Assembly: GCA_964608095.1 (NCBI GenBank)
Contig: CAZSMK010000005.1
Location: 1-49,130, forward strand
Reading direction: 5' to 3'
From: CAZSMK01 sp964608095
GTDB lineage: Bacteria > Sumerlaeota > Sumerlaeia > MWCT01 > JAGHBZ01
Length of the DNA stretch: 49,130 bases
Shown here piece by piece: positions 28,101 through 35,900 of the stretch. Within the stretch, counting starts at the first letter, position 1, and the number at the start of each line of letters is the position of its first letter. The notes below the pieces were generated by a model. That model searched no databases. It had not been told where the DNA came from and saw nothing but the letters and a program-made list of their open reading frames with translations. The position numbers and the translations under genes are program-made.

Positions 28101-29115
28101 AAGTAATGAAATATACCAGAGCCTTAACCCAAAACCTGAACTTTTACCATCTTTCAATTCTTATTACTGTAGAAGAATTAGAAGTATTCCAAATCATGCC
28201 ATATTTGTAAGTGATGTGACATTTGAGGAAAATAATCGCGATTCTCTTCTTGAGATTTTTGAAAATATAGAAAGAAATATTCAATATGTTGCATTGAATA
28301 CTCAATTCTCGGATAGGGAAAAATTTGGGAATTTTTTAAGGGATGTAATAAAAACAATGAACCTTGAATCAGATCAAGATAGTCAAATAATACCTTGCAA
28401 TTCGCGAGGTGATTTTTGTCCTTTCGGTGTTTTATCAAATATCCAAAGAGATTTTGCACTTCTTGATCCAAATCTCTATCGAGCTTTTACGAACAAAAAA
28501 TTTCTCAAAACAACAAACGAAACAATAACTGATAAACCAAAATCATATACCAAAGCACAAATACGCATTATTTTTGCCCCCTGTAACGTTCCCAGCGTAT
28601 TGGGTCAGATACTTACACGAATGCTATTCTTGATTTCCAATCCTTCAAACACCCATAATAGGACTTTTGAAATTCATTACATTTATAATCATTATTGTGT
28701 AGAAAGAGAATACACTCTAAAAAAATTCTATATCGATAGTAACCTTTCCGAAGCAGAAGACTTAACGGAAGCCCCAATTGAAATAGTAGGATTCTCTATC
28801 ATGTTCCTTAAGGAAGATGATGCTAATGAAGTAAGAGAAAAATATGTTAAGCCGTGCATCAATTTCTGCAATACACCAGAGATTAACCATGGTTTAAACT
28901 TACATAAAATTCGGAATTCTCTGAATGTATATATTCCAGACCCGTATTCCATTCTGGTGTTAAAATCGAGTTTCCCAACCTCTTTACAGAATTTTGAAAT
29001 TTCGGAAAATGAAGCGTGGAATAGTATTATACGTGAACTTCTTGGCCCCCTTTACGTACCCTTACATATGAGTAACAGGCTCTTTGATAACGTACGATAT
29101 CTTTCGCACTTTTGA
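25153..29115 (+). CDS. Giant polytopic membrane protein with RCK/TrkA-N-like C-terminal region
   Basis: I do not recognise a named family for this 1320-residue protein. A soluble, charged N-terminus (1-165) is followed by about eight predicted helices near 168-186, 196-220, 277-293, 312-331, 361-383, 401-420, 463-483 and 497-514. The remaining 800 residues are soluble. Their start, LYILIGYSAKGKRILGNIWNN (about 540-560), resembles the first strand and glycine loop of TrkA-N/RCK domains. RILIIDEN (about 605-612) resembles the second strand with its ribose-binding acid. A second similar unit begins at YIIFIGSSRTFEHFIIEQY (about 765). LCMIDKPGSLASVCCKLG (about 958) looks ACT-like. This layout recalls ion channels/transporters gated by nucleotide-binding domains (CASTOR/POLLUX-like), but no selectivity filter is evident. 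AAGGAG lies 7 nt before the ATG. Codon use is strongly AT-biased, unlike all neighbours, suggesting transfer. Confidence 0.85.
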   Translation: MEKFLVVSSSFYDFKIYIQENGKKDFWGRGTRTENTSLYEDKHGNILYYVEKDLKTQKCCFYKIYGKSRLERRRKKIPKRKIATLHDGKVVLFKSSSIERKDQVSKEEETEIFREFKFENIKDILDDNNHDDPYWYNEDTLVLWLTKKYHKKPHLWDLLYVFENNCKAIYFYTLFIWIGFAFFLPNITRLEYWKSVVLLYGVNGYFFPLMGLLGLFLILGKFPTYSFQKLSRFYSRIANCFKDIDPTSLDDTKEKYRWAFFQELSAAFRVSRYGFRSLGYLYIGLLFAFFYSRYPQTITHNNQIFFLERWDMLALIVFYPLIVFFFSYIVRKQSKVRDFFMSNEKLFLERRTLTLFRYLVKVLTTFCIFIGIVVLIFLFLIPLSTINLEILKYYLINPHYLMVGFYICVLFSLLFYFAEFLRYGLAKEYNIYDFDFRSLERSRSLIPHQIWFYFVKALLLDSPHVILLGLFVSVFPFLLLVLWNKINTPTAQAVSLEIVWMTALLSLLPILFIKYRDARKLLDSFFSGVLDYQIRMKLRKLYILIGYSAKGKRILGNIWNNIHMGKEPIHVERSHSLLETDLISAFSLFRIFINREGKYIFLSRRILIIDENLEQSGEIYTKTLGDIPVGIIYVSTPLRDFAPEGVKYAALAVKGMWENPTVKDVCNISQSECLIISGRKEDSTAIKEIISAGKEDLNAQNIHNWGEKIILLINTRDEFRSLMTQRHQRFMFFINQYHLEAIELARKVTSIADIIPEKDDGNLPYIIFIGSSRTFEHFIIEQYKHLRKIYDDEKKIKNYFQFNIVSFIDSKTFDFPFCSTLQETITNSQNIYLTDSFKNVTKLRDVVRSYSEGNKEFVLCIGGLKVAIMPKLVNDVVSVLEEEGRSKCLGLVISSNYQVFSNIWEQIQPLVSQRNEQRKPSLYVSNREIFAAQQITALIRGLTRYAQEKQSLPGEIDLCMIDKPGSLASVCCKLGQVVVNQEKSNEIYQSLNPKPELLPSFNSYYCRRIRSIPNHAIFVSDVTFEENNRDSLLEIFENIERNIQYVALNTQFSDREKFGNFLRDVIKTMNLESDQDSQIIPCNSRGDFCPFGVLSNIQRDFALLDPNLYRAFTNKKFLKTTNETITDKPKSYTKAQIRIIFAPCNVPSVLGQILTRMLFLISNPSNTHNRTFEIHYIYNHYCVEREYTLKKFYIDSNLSEAEDLTEAPIEIVGFSIMFLKEDDANEVREKYVKPCINFCNTPEINHGLNLHKIRNSLNVYIPDPYSILVLKSSFPTSLQNFEISENEAWNSIIRELLGPLYVPLHMSNRLFDNVRYLSHF

Positions 29116-29296
29116 ATGGATTGTAGTCCTCGATCAGGTTACAGTTTGAATAAGAAGTCAAAAATACTCAAACCGCTAACCAAGAAGGAGGACTACACTA
29201 ATGAAGGCTACTACAACGGGGTCAGAAACGAAAGAAAAAGTTGCAGGAAAGATGATCGAGATTGATGAAGGAGCGCTGAAGAAGCATGTGGATGGT
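29116..29296 (+). mobile_element. IS256-like element remnant, left end
   Basis: A leader of about 85 nt and the first codons of a transposase-like frame. The encoded MKATTTGSETKEKVAGK and MIEIDEGALKKHVDG match the N-terminal pattern of an IS256/mutator-type transposase subgroup, in which an 'IDEG...HxD/E' start precedes a VRxSVEExLN stretch. That expected continuation is absent: after about 29296 the sequence becomes the antisense of the glycosyltransferase gene. The exact left boundary is not defined, because no matching right terminal repeat remains in the window. It follows the stop codon of the AT-rich gene directly. Confidence 0.55.
29122..29197 (+). promoter_or_regulatory. Inverted repeat able to sequester the transposase ribosome-binding site
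   Basis: Perfect 10-bp arms TGTAGTCCTC (29122-29131) and GAGGACTACA (29188-29197), 56 nt apart. The right arm includes most of the transposase Shine-Dalgarno AAGGAGG (29185-29191). A transcript entering from the upstream gene would contain both arms and could hide the site. A transcript starting inside the element would lack the left arm. Such protection from impinging transcription is known for several insertion sequences; here it is inferred from sequence only. Confidence 0.5.
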
Positions 29297-30276
29297 AGGG
29301 CGATGAAAACAAACTTTCGCCCCGCCATACCCCGCATACACCAGAACGTGCTTACTATAGCGGTTGAGTTGGCAATGTAAATCACTAATTGGAAAAGCAC
29401 AAACTGTGGATAGACGTTTTTGGTCAAAAGCGGTGAGAGTATATAGAACGTAAAGCTCCGAATCGAATCGTTGAGGTCGAGATGTGCGAAAAATTCACGG
29501 AAGTAAGAAAGGGAGACGACGCTGCCCTCACCCCGGTATCCGACAATCCACACAAGCAATGGCAATACGAAGAGTGTCGCGCCTGCGATAAGCATAAGGG
29601 GTGAAGGAAGATGCCTTCGCTGCTTAAACATGACGATGTATGCAAAGGCGATGAGGCATAAAAAAATAGATTCTGCGCGAGTGGCAAAGGCAATTCCCGC
29701 AGCGGCACACGCGCCTAACCAGTACAAAAGAGCAGCGCGCGAGGTGCACTCATGCCTATCCTCGGAAAAAGCAACCTGTTTGCTCTTCAGGTAAGACTGA
29801 AAAAACCACACACTCGCGAGAATAGCGGTCAAGGCAAAGGGTTCGGCGGATGGCACCGCACTCCATTTCATGACGGGAAAATGCAGTATGAAAAGGGCTA
29901 CGGCGCTGGAGGATATCAACGAATCGATCCCCGCGTTCTTGAATACGTTGAATGCGAGAAGCGCCGATGCCCACAGAAACAAAATATGCAAGGGAAACCA
30001 CGGTGGGACGGAACCTACCGACAAGAAATCGACCAGTCCGACTACGACCGAATAACCGGGAAAATATTTTCGGTCCACGCCGTCATTCCAGTTGACGGTC
30101 AATCCTTTCCCTTCGATCAGGTTACGTGCCTTCGAAAGGTAAAAATAACTATCCGCAGGATAATAGTGCGTTATACTATGGGCATAGATAAGGAGCGCCG
30201 TTGCCGCAACCAACGCAACAAGCGCGATTGCTATATAGGAATCCTGTTGGTGTGACTTCTTAACCGAAACCATCAT
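29176..30276 (-). CDS. ArnT/PMT-like glycosyltransferase, 3'-truncated by the IS remnant
   Basis: An integral membrane protein with about nine hydrophobic segments and the pattern of glycosyltransferase family 39/83 (dolichol- or undecaprenyl-phosphate-sugar dependent). A first helix is followed by HYYPADSYFYLSKARNLIEGKGL, an acidic first-loop region like the catalytic Asp-containing loop of ArnT/PMT proteins, then FPGYSVVVGLVDFL, multiple helices and a central ATRAES motif. Only the first 326 or so residues are authentic. From about position 29296 leftward the frame runs antisense through the IS256-like remnant, giving a random tail to a chance stop at 29176. The usual family length is 450-600 residues, so the C-terminal domain is lost and activity is doubtful. 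No strong Shine-Dalgarno precedes the ATG. Confidence 0.75.
   Translation of the reverse strand: MMVSVKKSHQQDSYIAIALVALVAATALLIYAHSITHYYPADSYFYLSKARNLIEGKGLTVNWNDGVDRKYFPGYSVVVGLVDFLSVGSVPPWFPLHILFLWASALLAFNVFKNAGIDSLISSSAVALFILHFPVMKWSAVPSAEPFALTAILASVWFFQSYLKSKQVAFSEDRHECTSRAALLYWLGACAAAGIAFATRAESIFLCLIAFAYIVMFKQRRHLPSPLMLIAGATLFVLPLLVWIVGYRGEGSVVSLSYFREFFAHLDLNDSIRSFTFYILSPLLTKNVYPQFVLFQLVIYIANSTAIVSTFWCMRGMAGRKFVFIALPSTCFFSAPSSISIIFPATFSFVSDPVVVAFISVVLLLG
29201..29380 (+). pseudogene. Truncated IS256-like transposase start
   Basis: ATG at 29201 with AAGGAGG about 9 nt upstream. Roughly 32 codons are transposase-like; the remaining 27 or so codons to the TAA at 29378-29380 are read-through into the opposite strand of the disrupted glycosyltransferase gene. 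Full-length IS256 transposases are around 400 residues, so this is only a fragment with no catalytic DDE residues. Confidence 0.5.
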
Positions 30277-30409
30277 AATCTTTTCATCTCATACTAAAAT
30301 CCAGGATTCAGCATTAACCAGACGATGCATATTCTTATGAAGAAACGAGTATGACGTTACGCTGTGGGAAATTTCAATCACTTCTTACCCCGGCACATTT
30401 AGGGGGTGA

Positions 30410-30770
30410 ACCGACGGGACCTATGGGACGAATGAGACCGATGAGCCCGATGGGACATATCGGACGGAGCAGACGGAGGGGACGGATGGGACAGATCGGA
30501 CATATCGGACAGAGCGGACGGAGCGGACATATCGGATGGAGGGGACAGATAGGACAGATGGGACATATCGGACGGAGCAGACGGATGGGGACGGATGGGA
30601 CAGATCGGACATATCGGACGGAGCAGACGGATGGGACGGATGGGGCAGATCGGACATATCGGATGGAGGGGACAGATAGGACGGAGGGGACATATCGGAT
30701 GGAGCAGACGGATGGGACGGATGGGACAGATCGGACATATCGGACTGAGCGGACGGAGCGGACATATCGG
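30410..30770. repeat. Tandem array of 40 degenerate 9-bp units
   Basis: I count 40 consecutive 9-bp units (361 bp, because unit 20 at 30581-30590 has one extra G). Main variants are ACATATCGG, ACGGATGGG, ACAGATCGG, ACGGAGCGG, ACGGAGCAG, ATGGAGGGG and ACAGATAGG. A higher-order block (ACGGATGGG, ACGGATGGG, ACAGATCGG, ACATATCGG) recurs about three times, indicating local duplication. Strand asymmetry is extreme: purine- and G-rich on the plus strand. It lies about 130 nt upstream of the glycosyltransferase start and downstream of the small gene at 30870. It has no spacer/repeat alternation and is not a CRISPR array. Confidence 0.93.
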
Positions 30771-30869
30771 ATGGATACGCCTGATTACGCGGAGAGTCCA
30801 GGAAAGGTTCCGGATTGAGGTCAATGCTGATCGTTGGATGAATATGACGGGCAGGCTAAATGCCGGATG

Positions 30870-31277
30870 TCAATCCTGCGTGATCTGAGTGATCCAGTAC
30901 TGCCCATCTTTCTCGTTAGTAATAAACGTAATCTGCATGAGAACACCATGGCCTTTTGATGCAATCAGGGCTTTGTACCCTCCGCCGCCACCCATAGAAA
31001 AGACGGAAAAATCATTGAATTGCCAGCCACTTTCTGTCTCTTCGTTCCTGATTGCTTTGAGAGTGCGTTCAGAATCGCTTTTCGCCTCGACTTCGCACAC
31101 GGAGTTCATATCGGCGACGCTTCCTTCCATCGCTGCCTTCAGCCAGTACTCAACCACGGAATAGCCTGCTCCCTGGGCATCTCTTCTCACTTCTGCGGGA
31201 TCCGGCGGTTGGCTGACCTGCGTCCAGATTACCACGCCTATAACCACTACTATTATAATAAGGATTAATTTTCCCAT
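30870..31277 (-). CDS. Small membrane-anchored protein of unknown function
   Basis: A 135-residue protein with one N-terminal hydrophobic helix (about residues 3-19), a signal anchor or uncleaved leader. A small extracytoplasmic domain follows. Its sequence pattern (GYSVVEYWLKAAMEGSVADMNSVC, then FNDFSVF, YKALIASKG, VLMQITFITNEKDGQYWITQI) resembles SnoaL/NTF2-like or DUF4864-like folds, but I would not assign it. It contains one Cys and a Gly-rich MGGGGGYK loop. A clear AAGGAG 8 nt before the ATG supports the start. It is followed on the minus strand by the 9-bp repeat array. Confidence 0.75.
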   Translation of the reverse strand: MGKLILIIIVVVIGVVIWTQVSQPPDPAEVRRDAQGAGYSVVEYWLKAAMEGSVADMNSVCEVEAKSDSERTLKAIRNEETESGWQFNDFSVFSMGGGGGYKALIASKGHGVLMQITFITNEKDGQYWITQITQD

Positions 31278-31355
31278 AGCTCGCTCCTTTTATGACTGCC
31301 GTTTATAATCCTCACATGTACCCTTGAAAAATCTTTGTTCGACTATAAGGAAAAG

Positions 31356-31382
31356 CATGTACGGTATCAAGAACCGTACATG
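31356..31382. promoter_or_regulatory. Perfect 10-bp inverted repeat upstream of the small gene
   Basis: CATGTACGGT (31356-31365), 7-nt loop, ACCGTACATG (31373-31382). It lies about 80 nt upstream of the minus-strand gene that starts at 31277. No T-run follows on either strand, so an operator-like palindrome is more likely than a terminator. The rest of the 387-nt interval 31278-31664 contains A/T runs and the putative terminator at 31565-31625 but no gene. Confidence 0.45.
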
Positions 31383-31564
31383 TTATGTCTTGTTGTAGCC
31401 GTTAGTAAAGAGATAAGAGGAAAAAGGGCGAGTGTTTGATGGCAAGAAACCGCAGTTATTGCAGGCATTTCTCCGCAGGTTCAAATATGACGTAATAGGA
31501 CAGATATCACCACACTAAAAAAAAAATCCTAATCCACCGGCGATAGAGCCTTTTTTGAGTGATT

Positions 31565-31625
31565 AAAAAAACATGCCCCATGGCGTGAGTACGAGGTTGA
31601 TTTTTACTCGAATCTTTTTCGGGGC
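31565..31625 (-). terminator. Putative intrinsic terminator of the MGDG-synthase-like gene
   Basis: On the minus strand, just downstream of the gene ending at 31665: GCCCC ... GGGGC outer arms (31621-31625 with 31575-31579), an inner GAGTA/TACTC pairing, and a run of seven T on the transcript side (31565-31571). The long inner loop makes it a weak candidate. Confidence 0.35.
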
Positions 31626-31664
31626 TTAATCAAGAAGTAAAACGACTATTCCCAATTCTGACTA

Positions 31665-32795
31665 TTAATGATCTTCCATAACGGTACGAATAACATTCTG
31701 GGCGGCATCGGGCCTTGCGAGCCCGATTACGTTCTCGTGCATACGGTGAAGCAAATTGCGGTCTTTGAGCAAGGTATAGAGTCGATATTCCAGTCCCGCA
31801 GCATCGTACGCCTTCAGTGCCGCGCCATTCTCGAGGAGGTACGTGGCATTGCGTTCTTCCTGACCGGGAACAGTCGATATGAGCAACATCGGAAGACCCA
31901 TGACAAGGCATTCCGCCGTACTCAGCCCGCCGGGTTTAATGATGGCAAGATCACACACCGCCATAACACGTTCGACCGAATTGGTAAAGCCAAGGGGAAA
32001 GAGTCTGCCTTTATACTTACTGGCGAGTTCATTGAGGTCTTTAAGGAGGCGTTCGTTTTTGCCGGTAAGGACAATGAGTTGAAAATCACCGTTAACCTTG
32101 AGAACGCGCTCGGAGACCTTGTACATCCCTCCTACGCCTGAGCCGCCAGACATCATCAAGATGGTCATTTTTTCGGGATTCACGCCCAATTGTGCGGCAC
32201 AATCCTTGCGGGACAAAGGTCGGGTAAATGCGGGCATGACGGGTATTCCGGTGACATGAATTCTATCAGGCTCAAGCCCGCGGTCGATCATTCTCCATGT
32301 CACTTCTTCACTCGCGGCAAAATAGCCGGTTATGTTTTTAATCACCCAAAGTGCATGGATGTCATAATCCGTCACTTGCAGCCAGACGGGTCGTGAATAT
32401 TTTCCTTTAAGAATCATGCGCGAAAGGAGATGCGCGGGTAGAAAATGCGTACAGATGATGTGCTCCGGTCTGGTCTCTTTAAGCCAGGTTTTGAGTTTTC
32501 GCAGGTTTAAGCGTTCGATACTCAACCTTAACCGGTCGACAGGAGAGGGCTCATTCTTGAGTTTGTCGGTTTTTTCATACAGGTAACCCCACAGGGCGGG
32601 GTGACGGTCGATAATCTTGATGTAAGAGCCGGCATATAATTTGCGAAATAGATTAGAGACCATCTCCATCACGTCGACATGAACGGTAGTGACGTCCGGA
32701 TAGAGGCTTTCTGCGGTTTCTTTAAGCGATTCCGCCGCCCTGACGTGCCCGGTTCCCGCGGATACGCTTATTATGGCGAGTGTCTTGTTCCTCAT
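31665..32795 (-). CDS. MGDG synthase-like glycosyltransferase (GT28-type)
   Basis: A 376-residue GT-B enzyme. The N-terminal ISVSAGTGHVRAAESLKE matches the MGDG-synthase N-domain (monogalactosyldiacylglycerol synthases and UgtP-type diacylglycerol glucosyltransferases). The C-domain shows MMSGGSGVGG and a sugar-nucleotide site with CDLAIIKPGGLSTAECLVMGLPML and PGQEERNA. It would transfer a hexose from a UDP-sugar to diacylglycerol or another lipid acceptor at the inner face of the membrane, producing glycolipid. Length is typical. Start ATG with a TAAGGG word directly upstream. It is flanked by the subtilase gene upstream on the same strand (138 nt away) and stands as its own unit. Confidence 0.9.
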   Translation of the reverse strand: MRNKTLAIISVSAGTGHVRAAESLKETAESLYPDVTTVHVDVMEMVSNLFRKLYAGSYIKIIDRHPALWGYLYEKTDKLKNEPSPVDRLRLSIERLNLRKLKTWLKETRPEHIICTHFLPAHLLSRMILKGKYSRPVWLQVTDYDIHALWVIKNITGYFAASEEVTWRMIDRGLEPDRIHVTGIPVMPAFTRPLSRKDCAAQLGVNPEKMTILMMSGGSGVGGMYKVSERVLKVNGDFQLIVLTGKNERLLKDLNELASKYKGRLFPLGFTNSVERVMAVCDLAIIKPGGLSTAECLVMGLPMLLISTVPGQEERNATYLLENGAALKAYDAAGLEYRLYTLLKDRNLLHRMHENVIGLARPDAAQNVIRTVMEDH

Positions 32796-32933
32796 GCCCT
32801 TACTTGTAGATATTCTTCTCCTCTTTCTCTGGCACTATTCCCCGGATTGTAAAGGTTGGTGTGGCGGAGCATGTTTCCCAGCGCAATCGCTCACTATCCC
32901 CTGAAATGGTATCCTCCGCGTGAGACATTGTCC

Positions 32934-35900
32934 TCAGGGTACGGAAATTTCATCGATAGATACTTCCTCGAGGTATACCCACGTATGGGGATCATCTTCA
33001 GGATCGAAGTTTGTAAGATCGAACGATAGCTCAAGGCTTTCCGTGAGACCTGTTGCGGCTGGTTCTATATAAAATTCGTACTCACCCGGCAGCCCCACTG
33101 TCGGACTTATCTGCCCGTAACTGTTTACTGATAAGCTGAATGTCTGTTGAGTCTGAAGATGATTGGCGCGTAACCTGAATGCAGGGACAAGATCTGGCGC
33201 GGTATGGCTGCTGGTCAAGGTGAAGGTGCCACGATACAGGGTATTCCCCTCGACGGGTACCGGAGGGCTGTAAAAGAAGCCAAAACTTTTCGACGAACCG
33301 TTGGGATTCAAGCCAAGGTGACCCCCCACGGTGGTAGTGGTCGGCACATCAAAGAACTTCTCCGGCGCCTCATATTGCCAGCCGTCGTCACCGGTCGCGA
33401 AGGTATATTCAAAATGATACGGACTCAGGGGAATACTTTGAACCTGCATCTCCGAAATGCTTACCTCTTCGAGATAGAGCCATGCGGAGCTGTCATCCAA
33501 AGGATCAAAACTGGTGATGTCAAACGCAATCTGTATGGGGACAGGAGTCGTATCACTTACCGGCTCGAAGAAGATGTTATAGAACGCAGGATCGAGGCTT
33601 GAAGGGGCAATGTTCATGTTACTGTTGACTATATTCGCCCAGCTGAGCCAGTTGTCCATCTGGTTAACGCGGAGGCGAAAAGCCGGCACTAAATTTTTAT
33701 TGCCAATCGTGCTTCGCATAGTGAAACTCGCCCGATACAGGTTCACCCGGTCAAGATAAATAGTGGGGCTGTGCCAGTACCCAAAACAATTGAGTGAGCC
33801 GAGGGCATTCAATCCGAGGTGTCCCCCTGATGATTCCGACATCGGCGAATTAAATCCCAGCACATTATCGATATAGTACCAATCTTCATTACTCGATTGG
33901 AAGGTGTACCCTTTGTAGATGGGTGTCGGCGTAGGTGTGGGGGAGGGCATCGGCGTGATGGTAGGCACGGGTGTGATCGTTGGTGTGGTCAAGGTGATGT
34001 CGCCGGAGATAACAAGTGCATAGCGTTGCGGCGACTGGGCAATATTCGCCCCGTAGACGCGCACCTGGTACATACCGAGATCGGGACGTTCAATCCTGAT
34101 TCCCTCAACGTTATTTACTGAATCACGCCCGGACGCCTGTTTCACCGATTGCCCGAGCAGCTCGATTCCCGGCTTTATCGAGGTCTCCTCGACGAAGGGC
34201 GACCATGACTTTGCAGTATTGGAAACAATAAAACTTTTGTCCGTGCTTTCCGTTGCGGTTTCACTAAGGAGACAAAACTCTTGCTTAGAAGTCCACCTGA
34301 CTTCAATAAACAGGTTTCCTGAATCTACAAGAATATCTGTAACCGGCAGACGAGCATTTCCTATATATGCATCCCATGTATCGTCGAAGTCCTTACATTC
34401 AACGGAGAAGTCGCGAATCTCTTTTATGATGTTACCGGGCATCCCATCGGGTCCTTCATCGTAAACGCGGATGTCCATGGCACAGGTGCCTTGTTCGGGT
34501 GAAGCGATTTGATACTCGATGAAGAGGGGTTCAAAGGGATACCGGAGCGGTTCGATTTTAACCGCGACACCGTCGCCCGGGGATAATGGTTTCACCGCGG
34601 TGTCGTACGAGGAGGTATAGGAATATTTAACTTTAGCACCGGGCTGAGCCGGATTGGAAGGATAAATGATTTCTGCCTGAGGATTCATCATTGTCAGGTC
34701 AACGTCGTTTACGAGTGCGCCGTTTGCCTCGATACCGCCGGGAAAATCGTTCCACACGAGCGTTACCCTGAGCGGGTCGATGTTTTCAAGAACCCAGAAA
34801 TTGTAAGTGTTGGTATGGCGGTTTGTAATGATACGCTGGTCGTCGAGTAACATAGTAGGGCTTCCTGCGATAGAGACTGCCGGATTTGTCCTGCCCCAGC
34901 CCTCGACATTATTCGGCGCAAGTGTGGGGATCTCTTGCCAGAGCCCTACGCCATACTGCCCGGGATATATTTCCGTACAACCGTTAATGAGGAGCGCTTT
35001 GATCAGGGCAGAGGAGGGATTGCTTATCTCTGTATCCTCGACAAGGAATTGCCTGAGCAGGGCGGCCATACCGCAGGTAAGAGGGCATGCCATACTGGTT
35101 CCGCCCATGAATCCATAATACAGGTTGGCTTCCTGCCAGAAATTCTCGACAGGCGCAAGCGCTGATTTAGAGGAGAGAATATAGGTTCCGGGAGTGACGA
35201 CATCCGGCTTATAGCGGTTGTCACGTACAGGACCGCGGCTGCTGAATGCCGCGAGGCCATTTACATTGTCCGAAACCTTATCGGTGAAAAAGGGATCAGG
35301 GCCATAGCCACCCCAGAAAACATCCTTTTCCGGTCGATAATTTTCTGATGCGCCAACGGAAATGCAGTTTTTTGCCGTAGCCGGAGGACCAATTGAGCCG
35401 GGATCGATAATGTGGTCGCCGTCTGCGTCAATGCCGTCGTTGCCTGCCGCAAAAAGTATGGTCATATCAGGATTATTCCAGGTAAATTCGTCGACATCCT
35501 GGCTGTAGGAGGGATAAAGACCAAAAGCGCCGACCAATCCCCAGCTGTTCGTGTGAAAGTAAGCCCCCTCGTTATACGCCTCCTCGAAGAGAAAGTTAAG
35601 ATCGTCGGGAATGCCGATGAGAGCGCCGGCGTCGTTTTCAACAGATTGAAATACGAGGTTGGCTTTAGGTGCGCTGCCGGCGAAGCACGCTCGCGGGAAA
35701 AAGTTGGTTCCCGGGTCCGCCCCGGACATTATACCATTGCCCAGTACCGAACCGGCAACGTGTGTGCCATGACCGCTGTAATCCTGTGGCCCGTCACCGC
35801 TCCAGTCAAGTATGGCAAGAATCCGCGAATCCCCTTTCTCGTCTTGAAAATCGTCGTGCAGAAGCGCGGTTATACTGCTTCCCTGGTCGATTCCTGTGTC

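Noticed and set aside
30410..30770. CRISPR array
   Set aside because: Units are 9 bp, contiguous and degenerate, with no unique spacers and no cas genes nearby.
30351..30818. Collagen-like ORF over the 9-bp tandem array
   Set aside because: The Gly-X-Y pattern follows automatically from the 9-bp repeat. One extra base in unit 20 breaks the frame, and there is no convincing ribosome-binding site.
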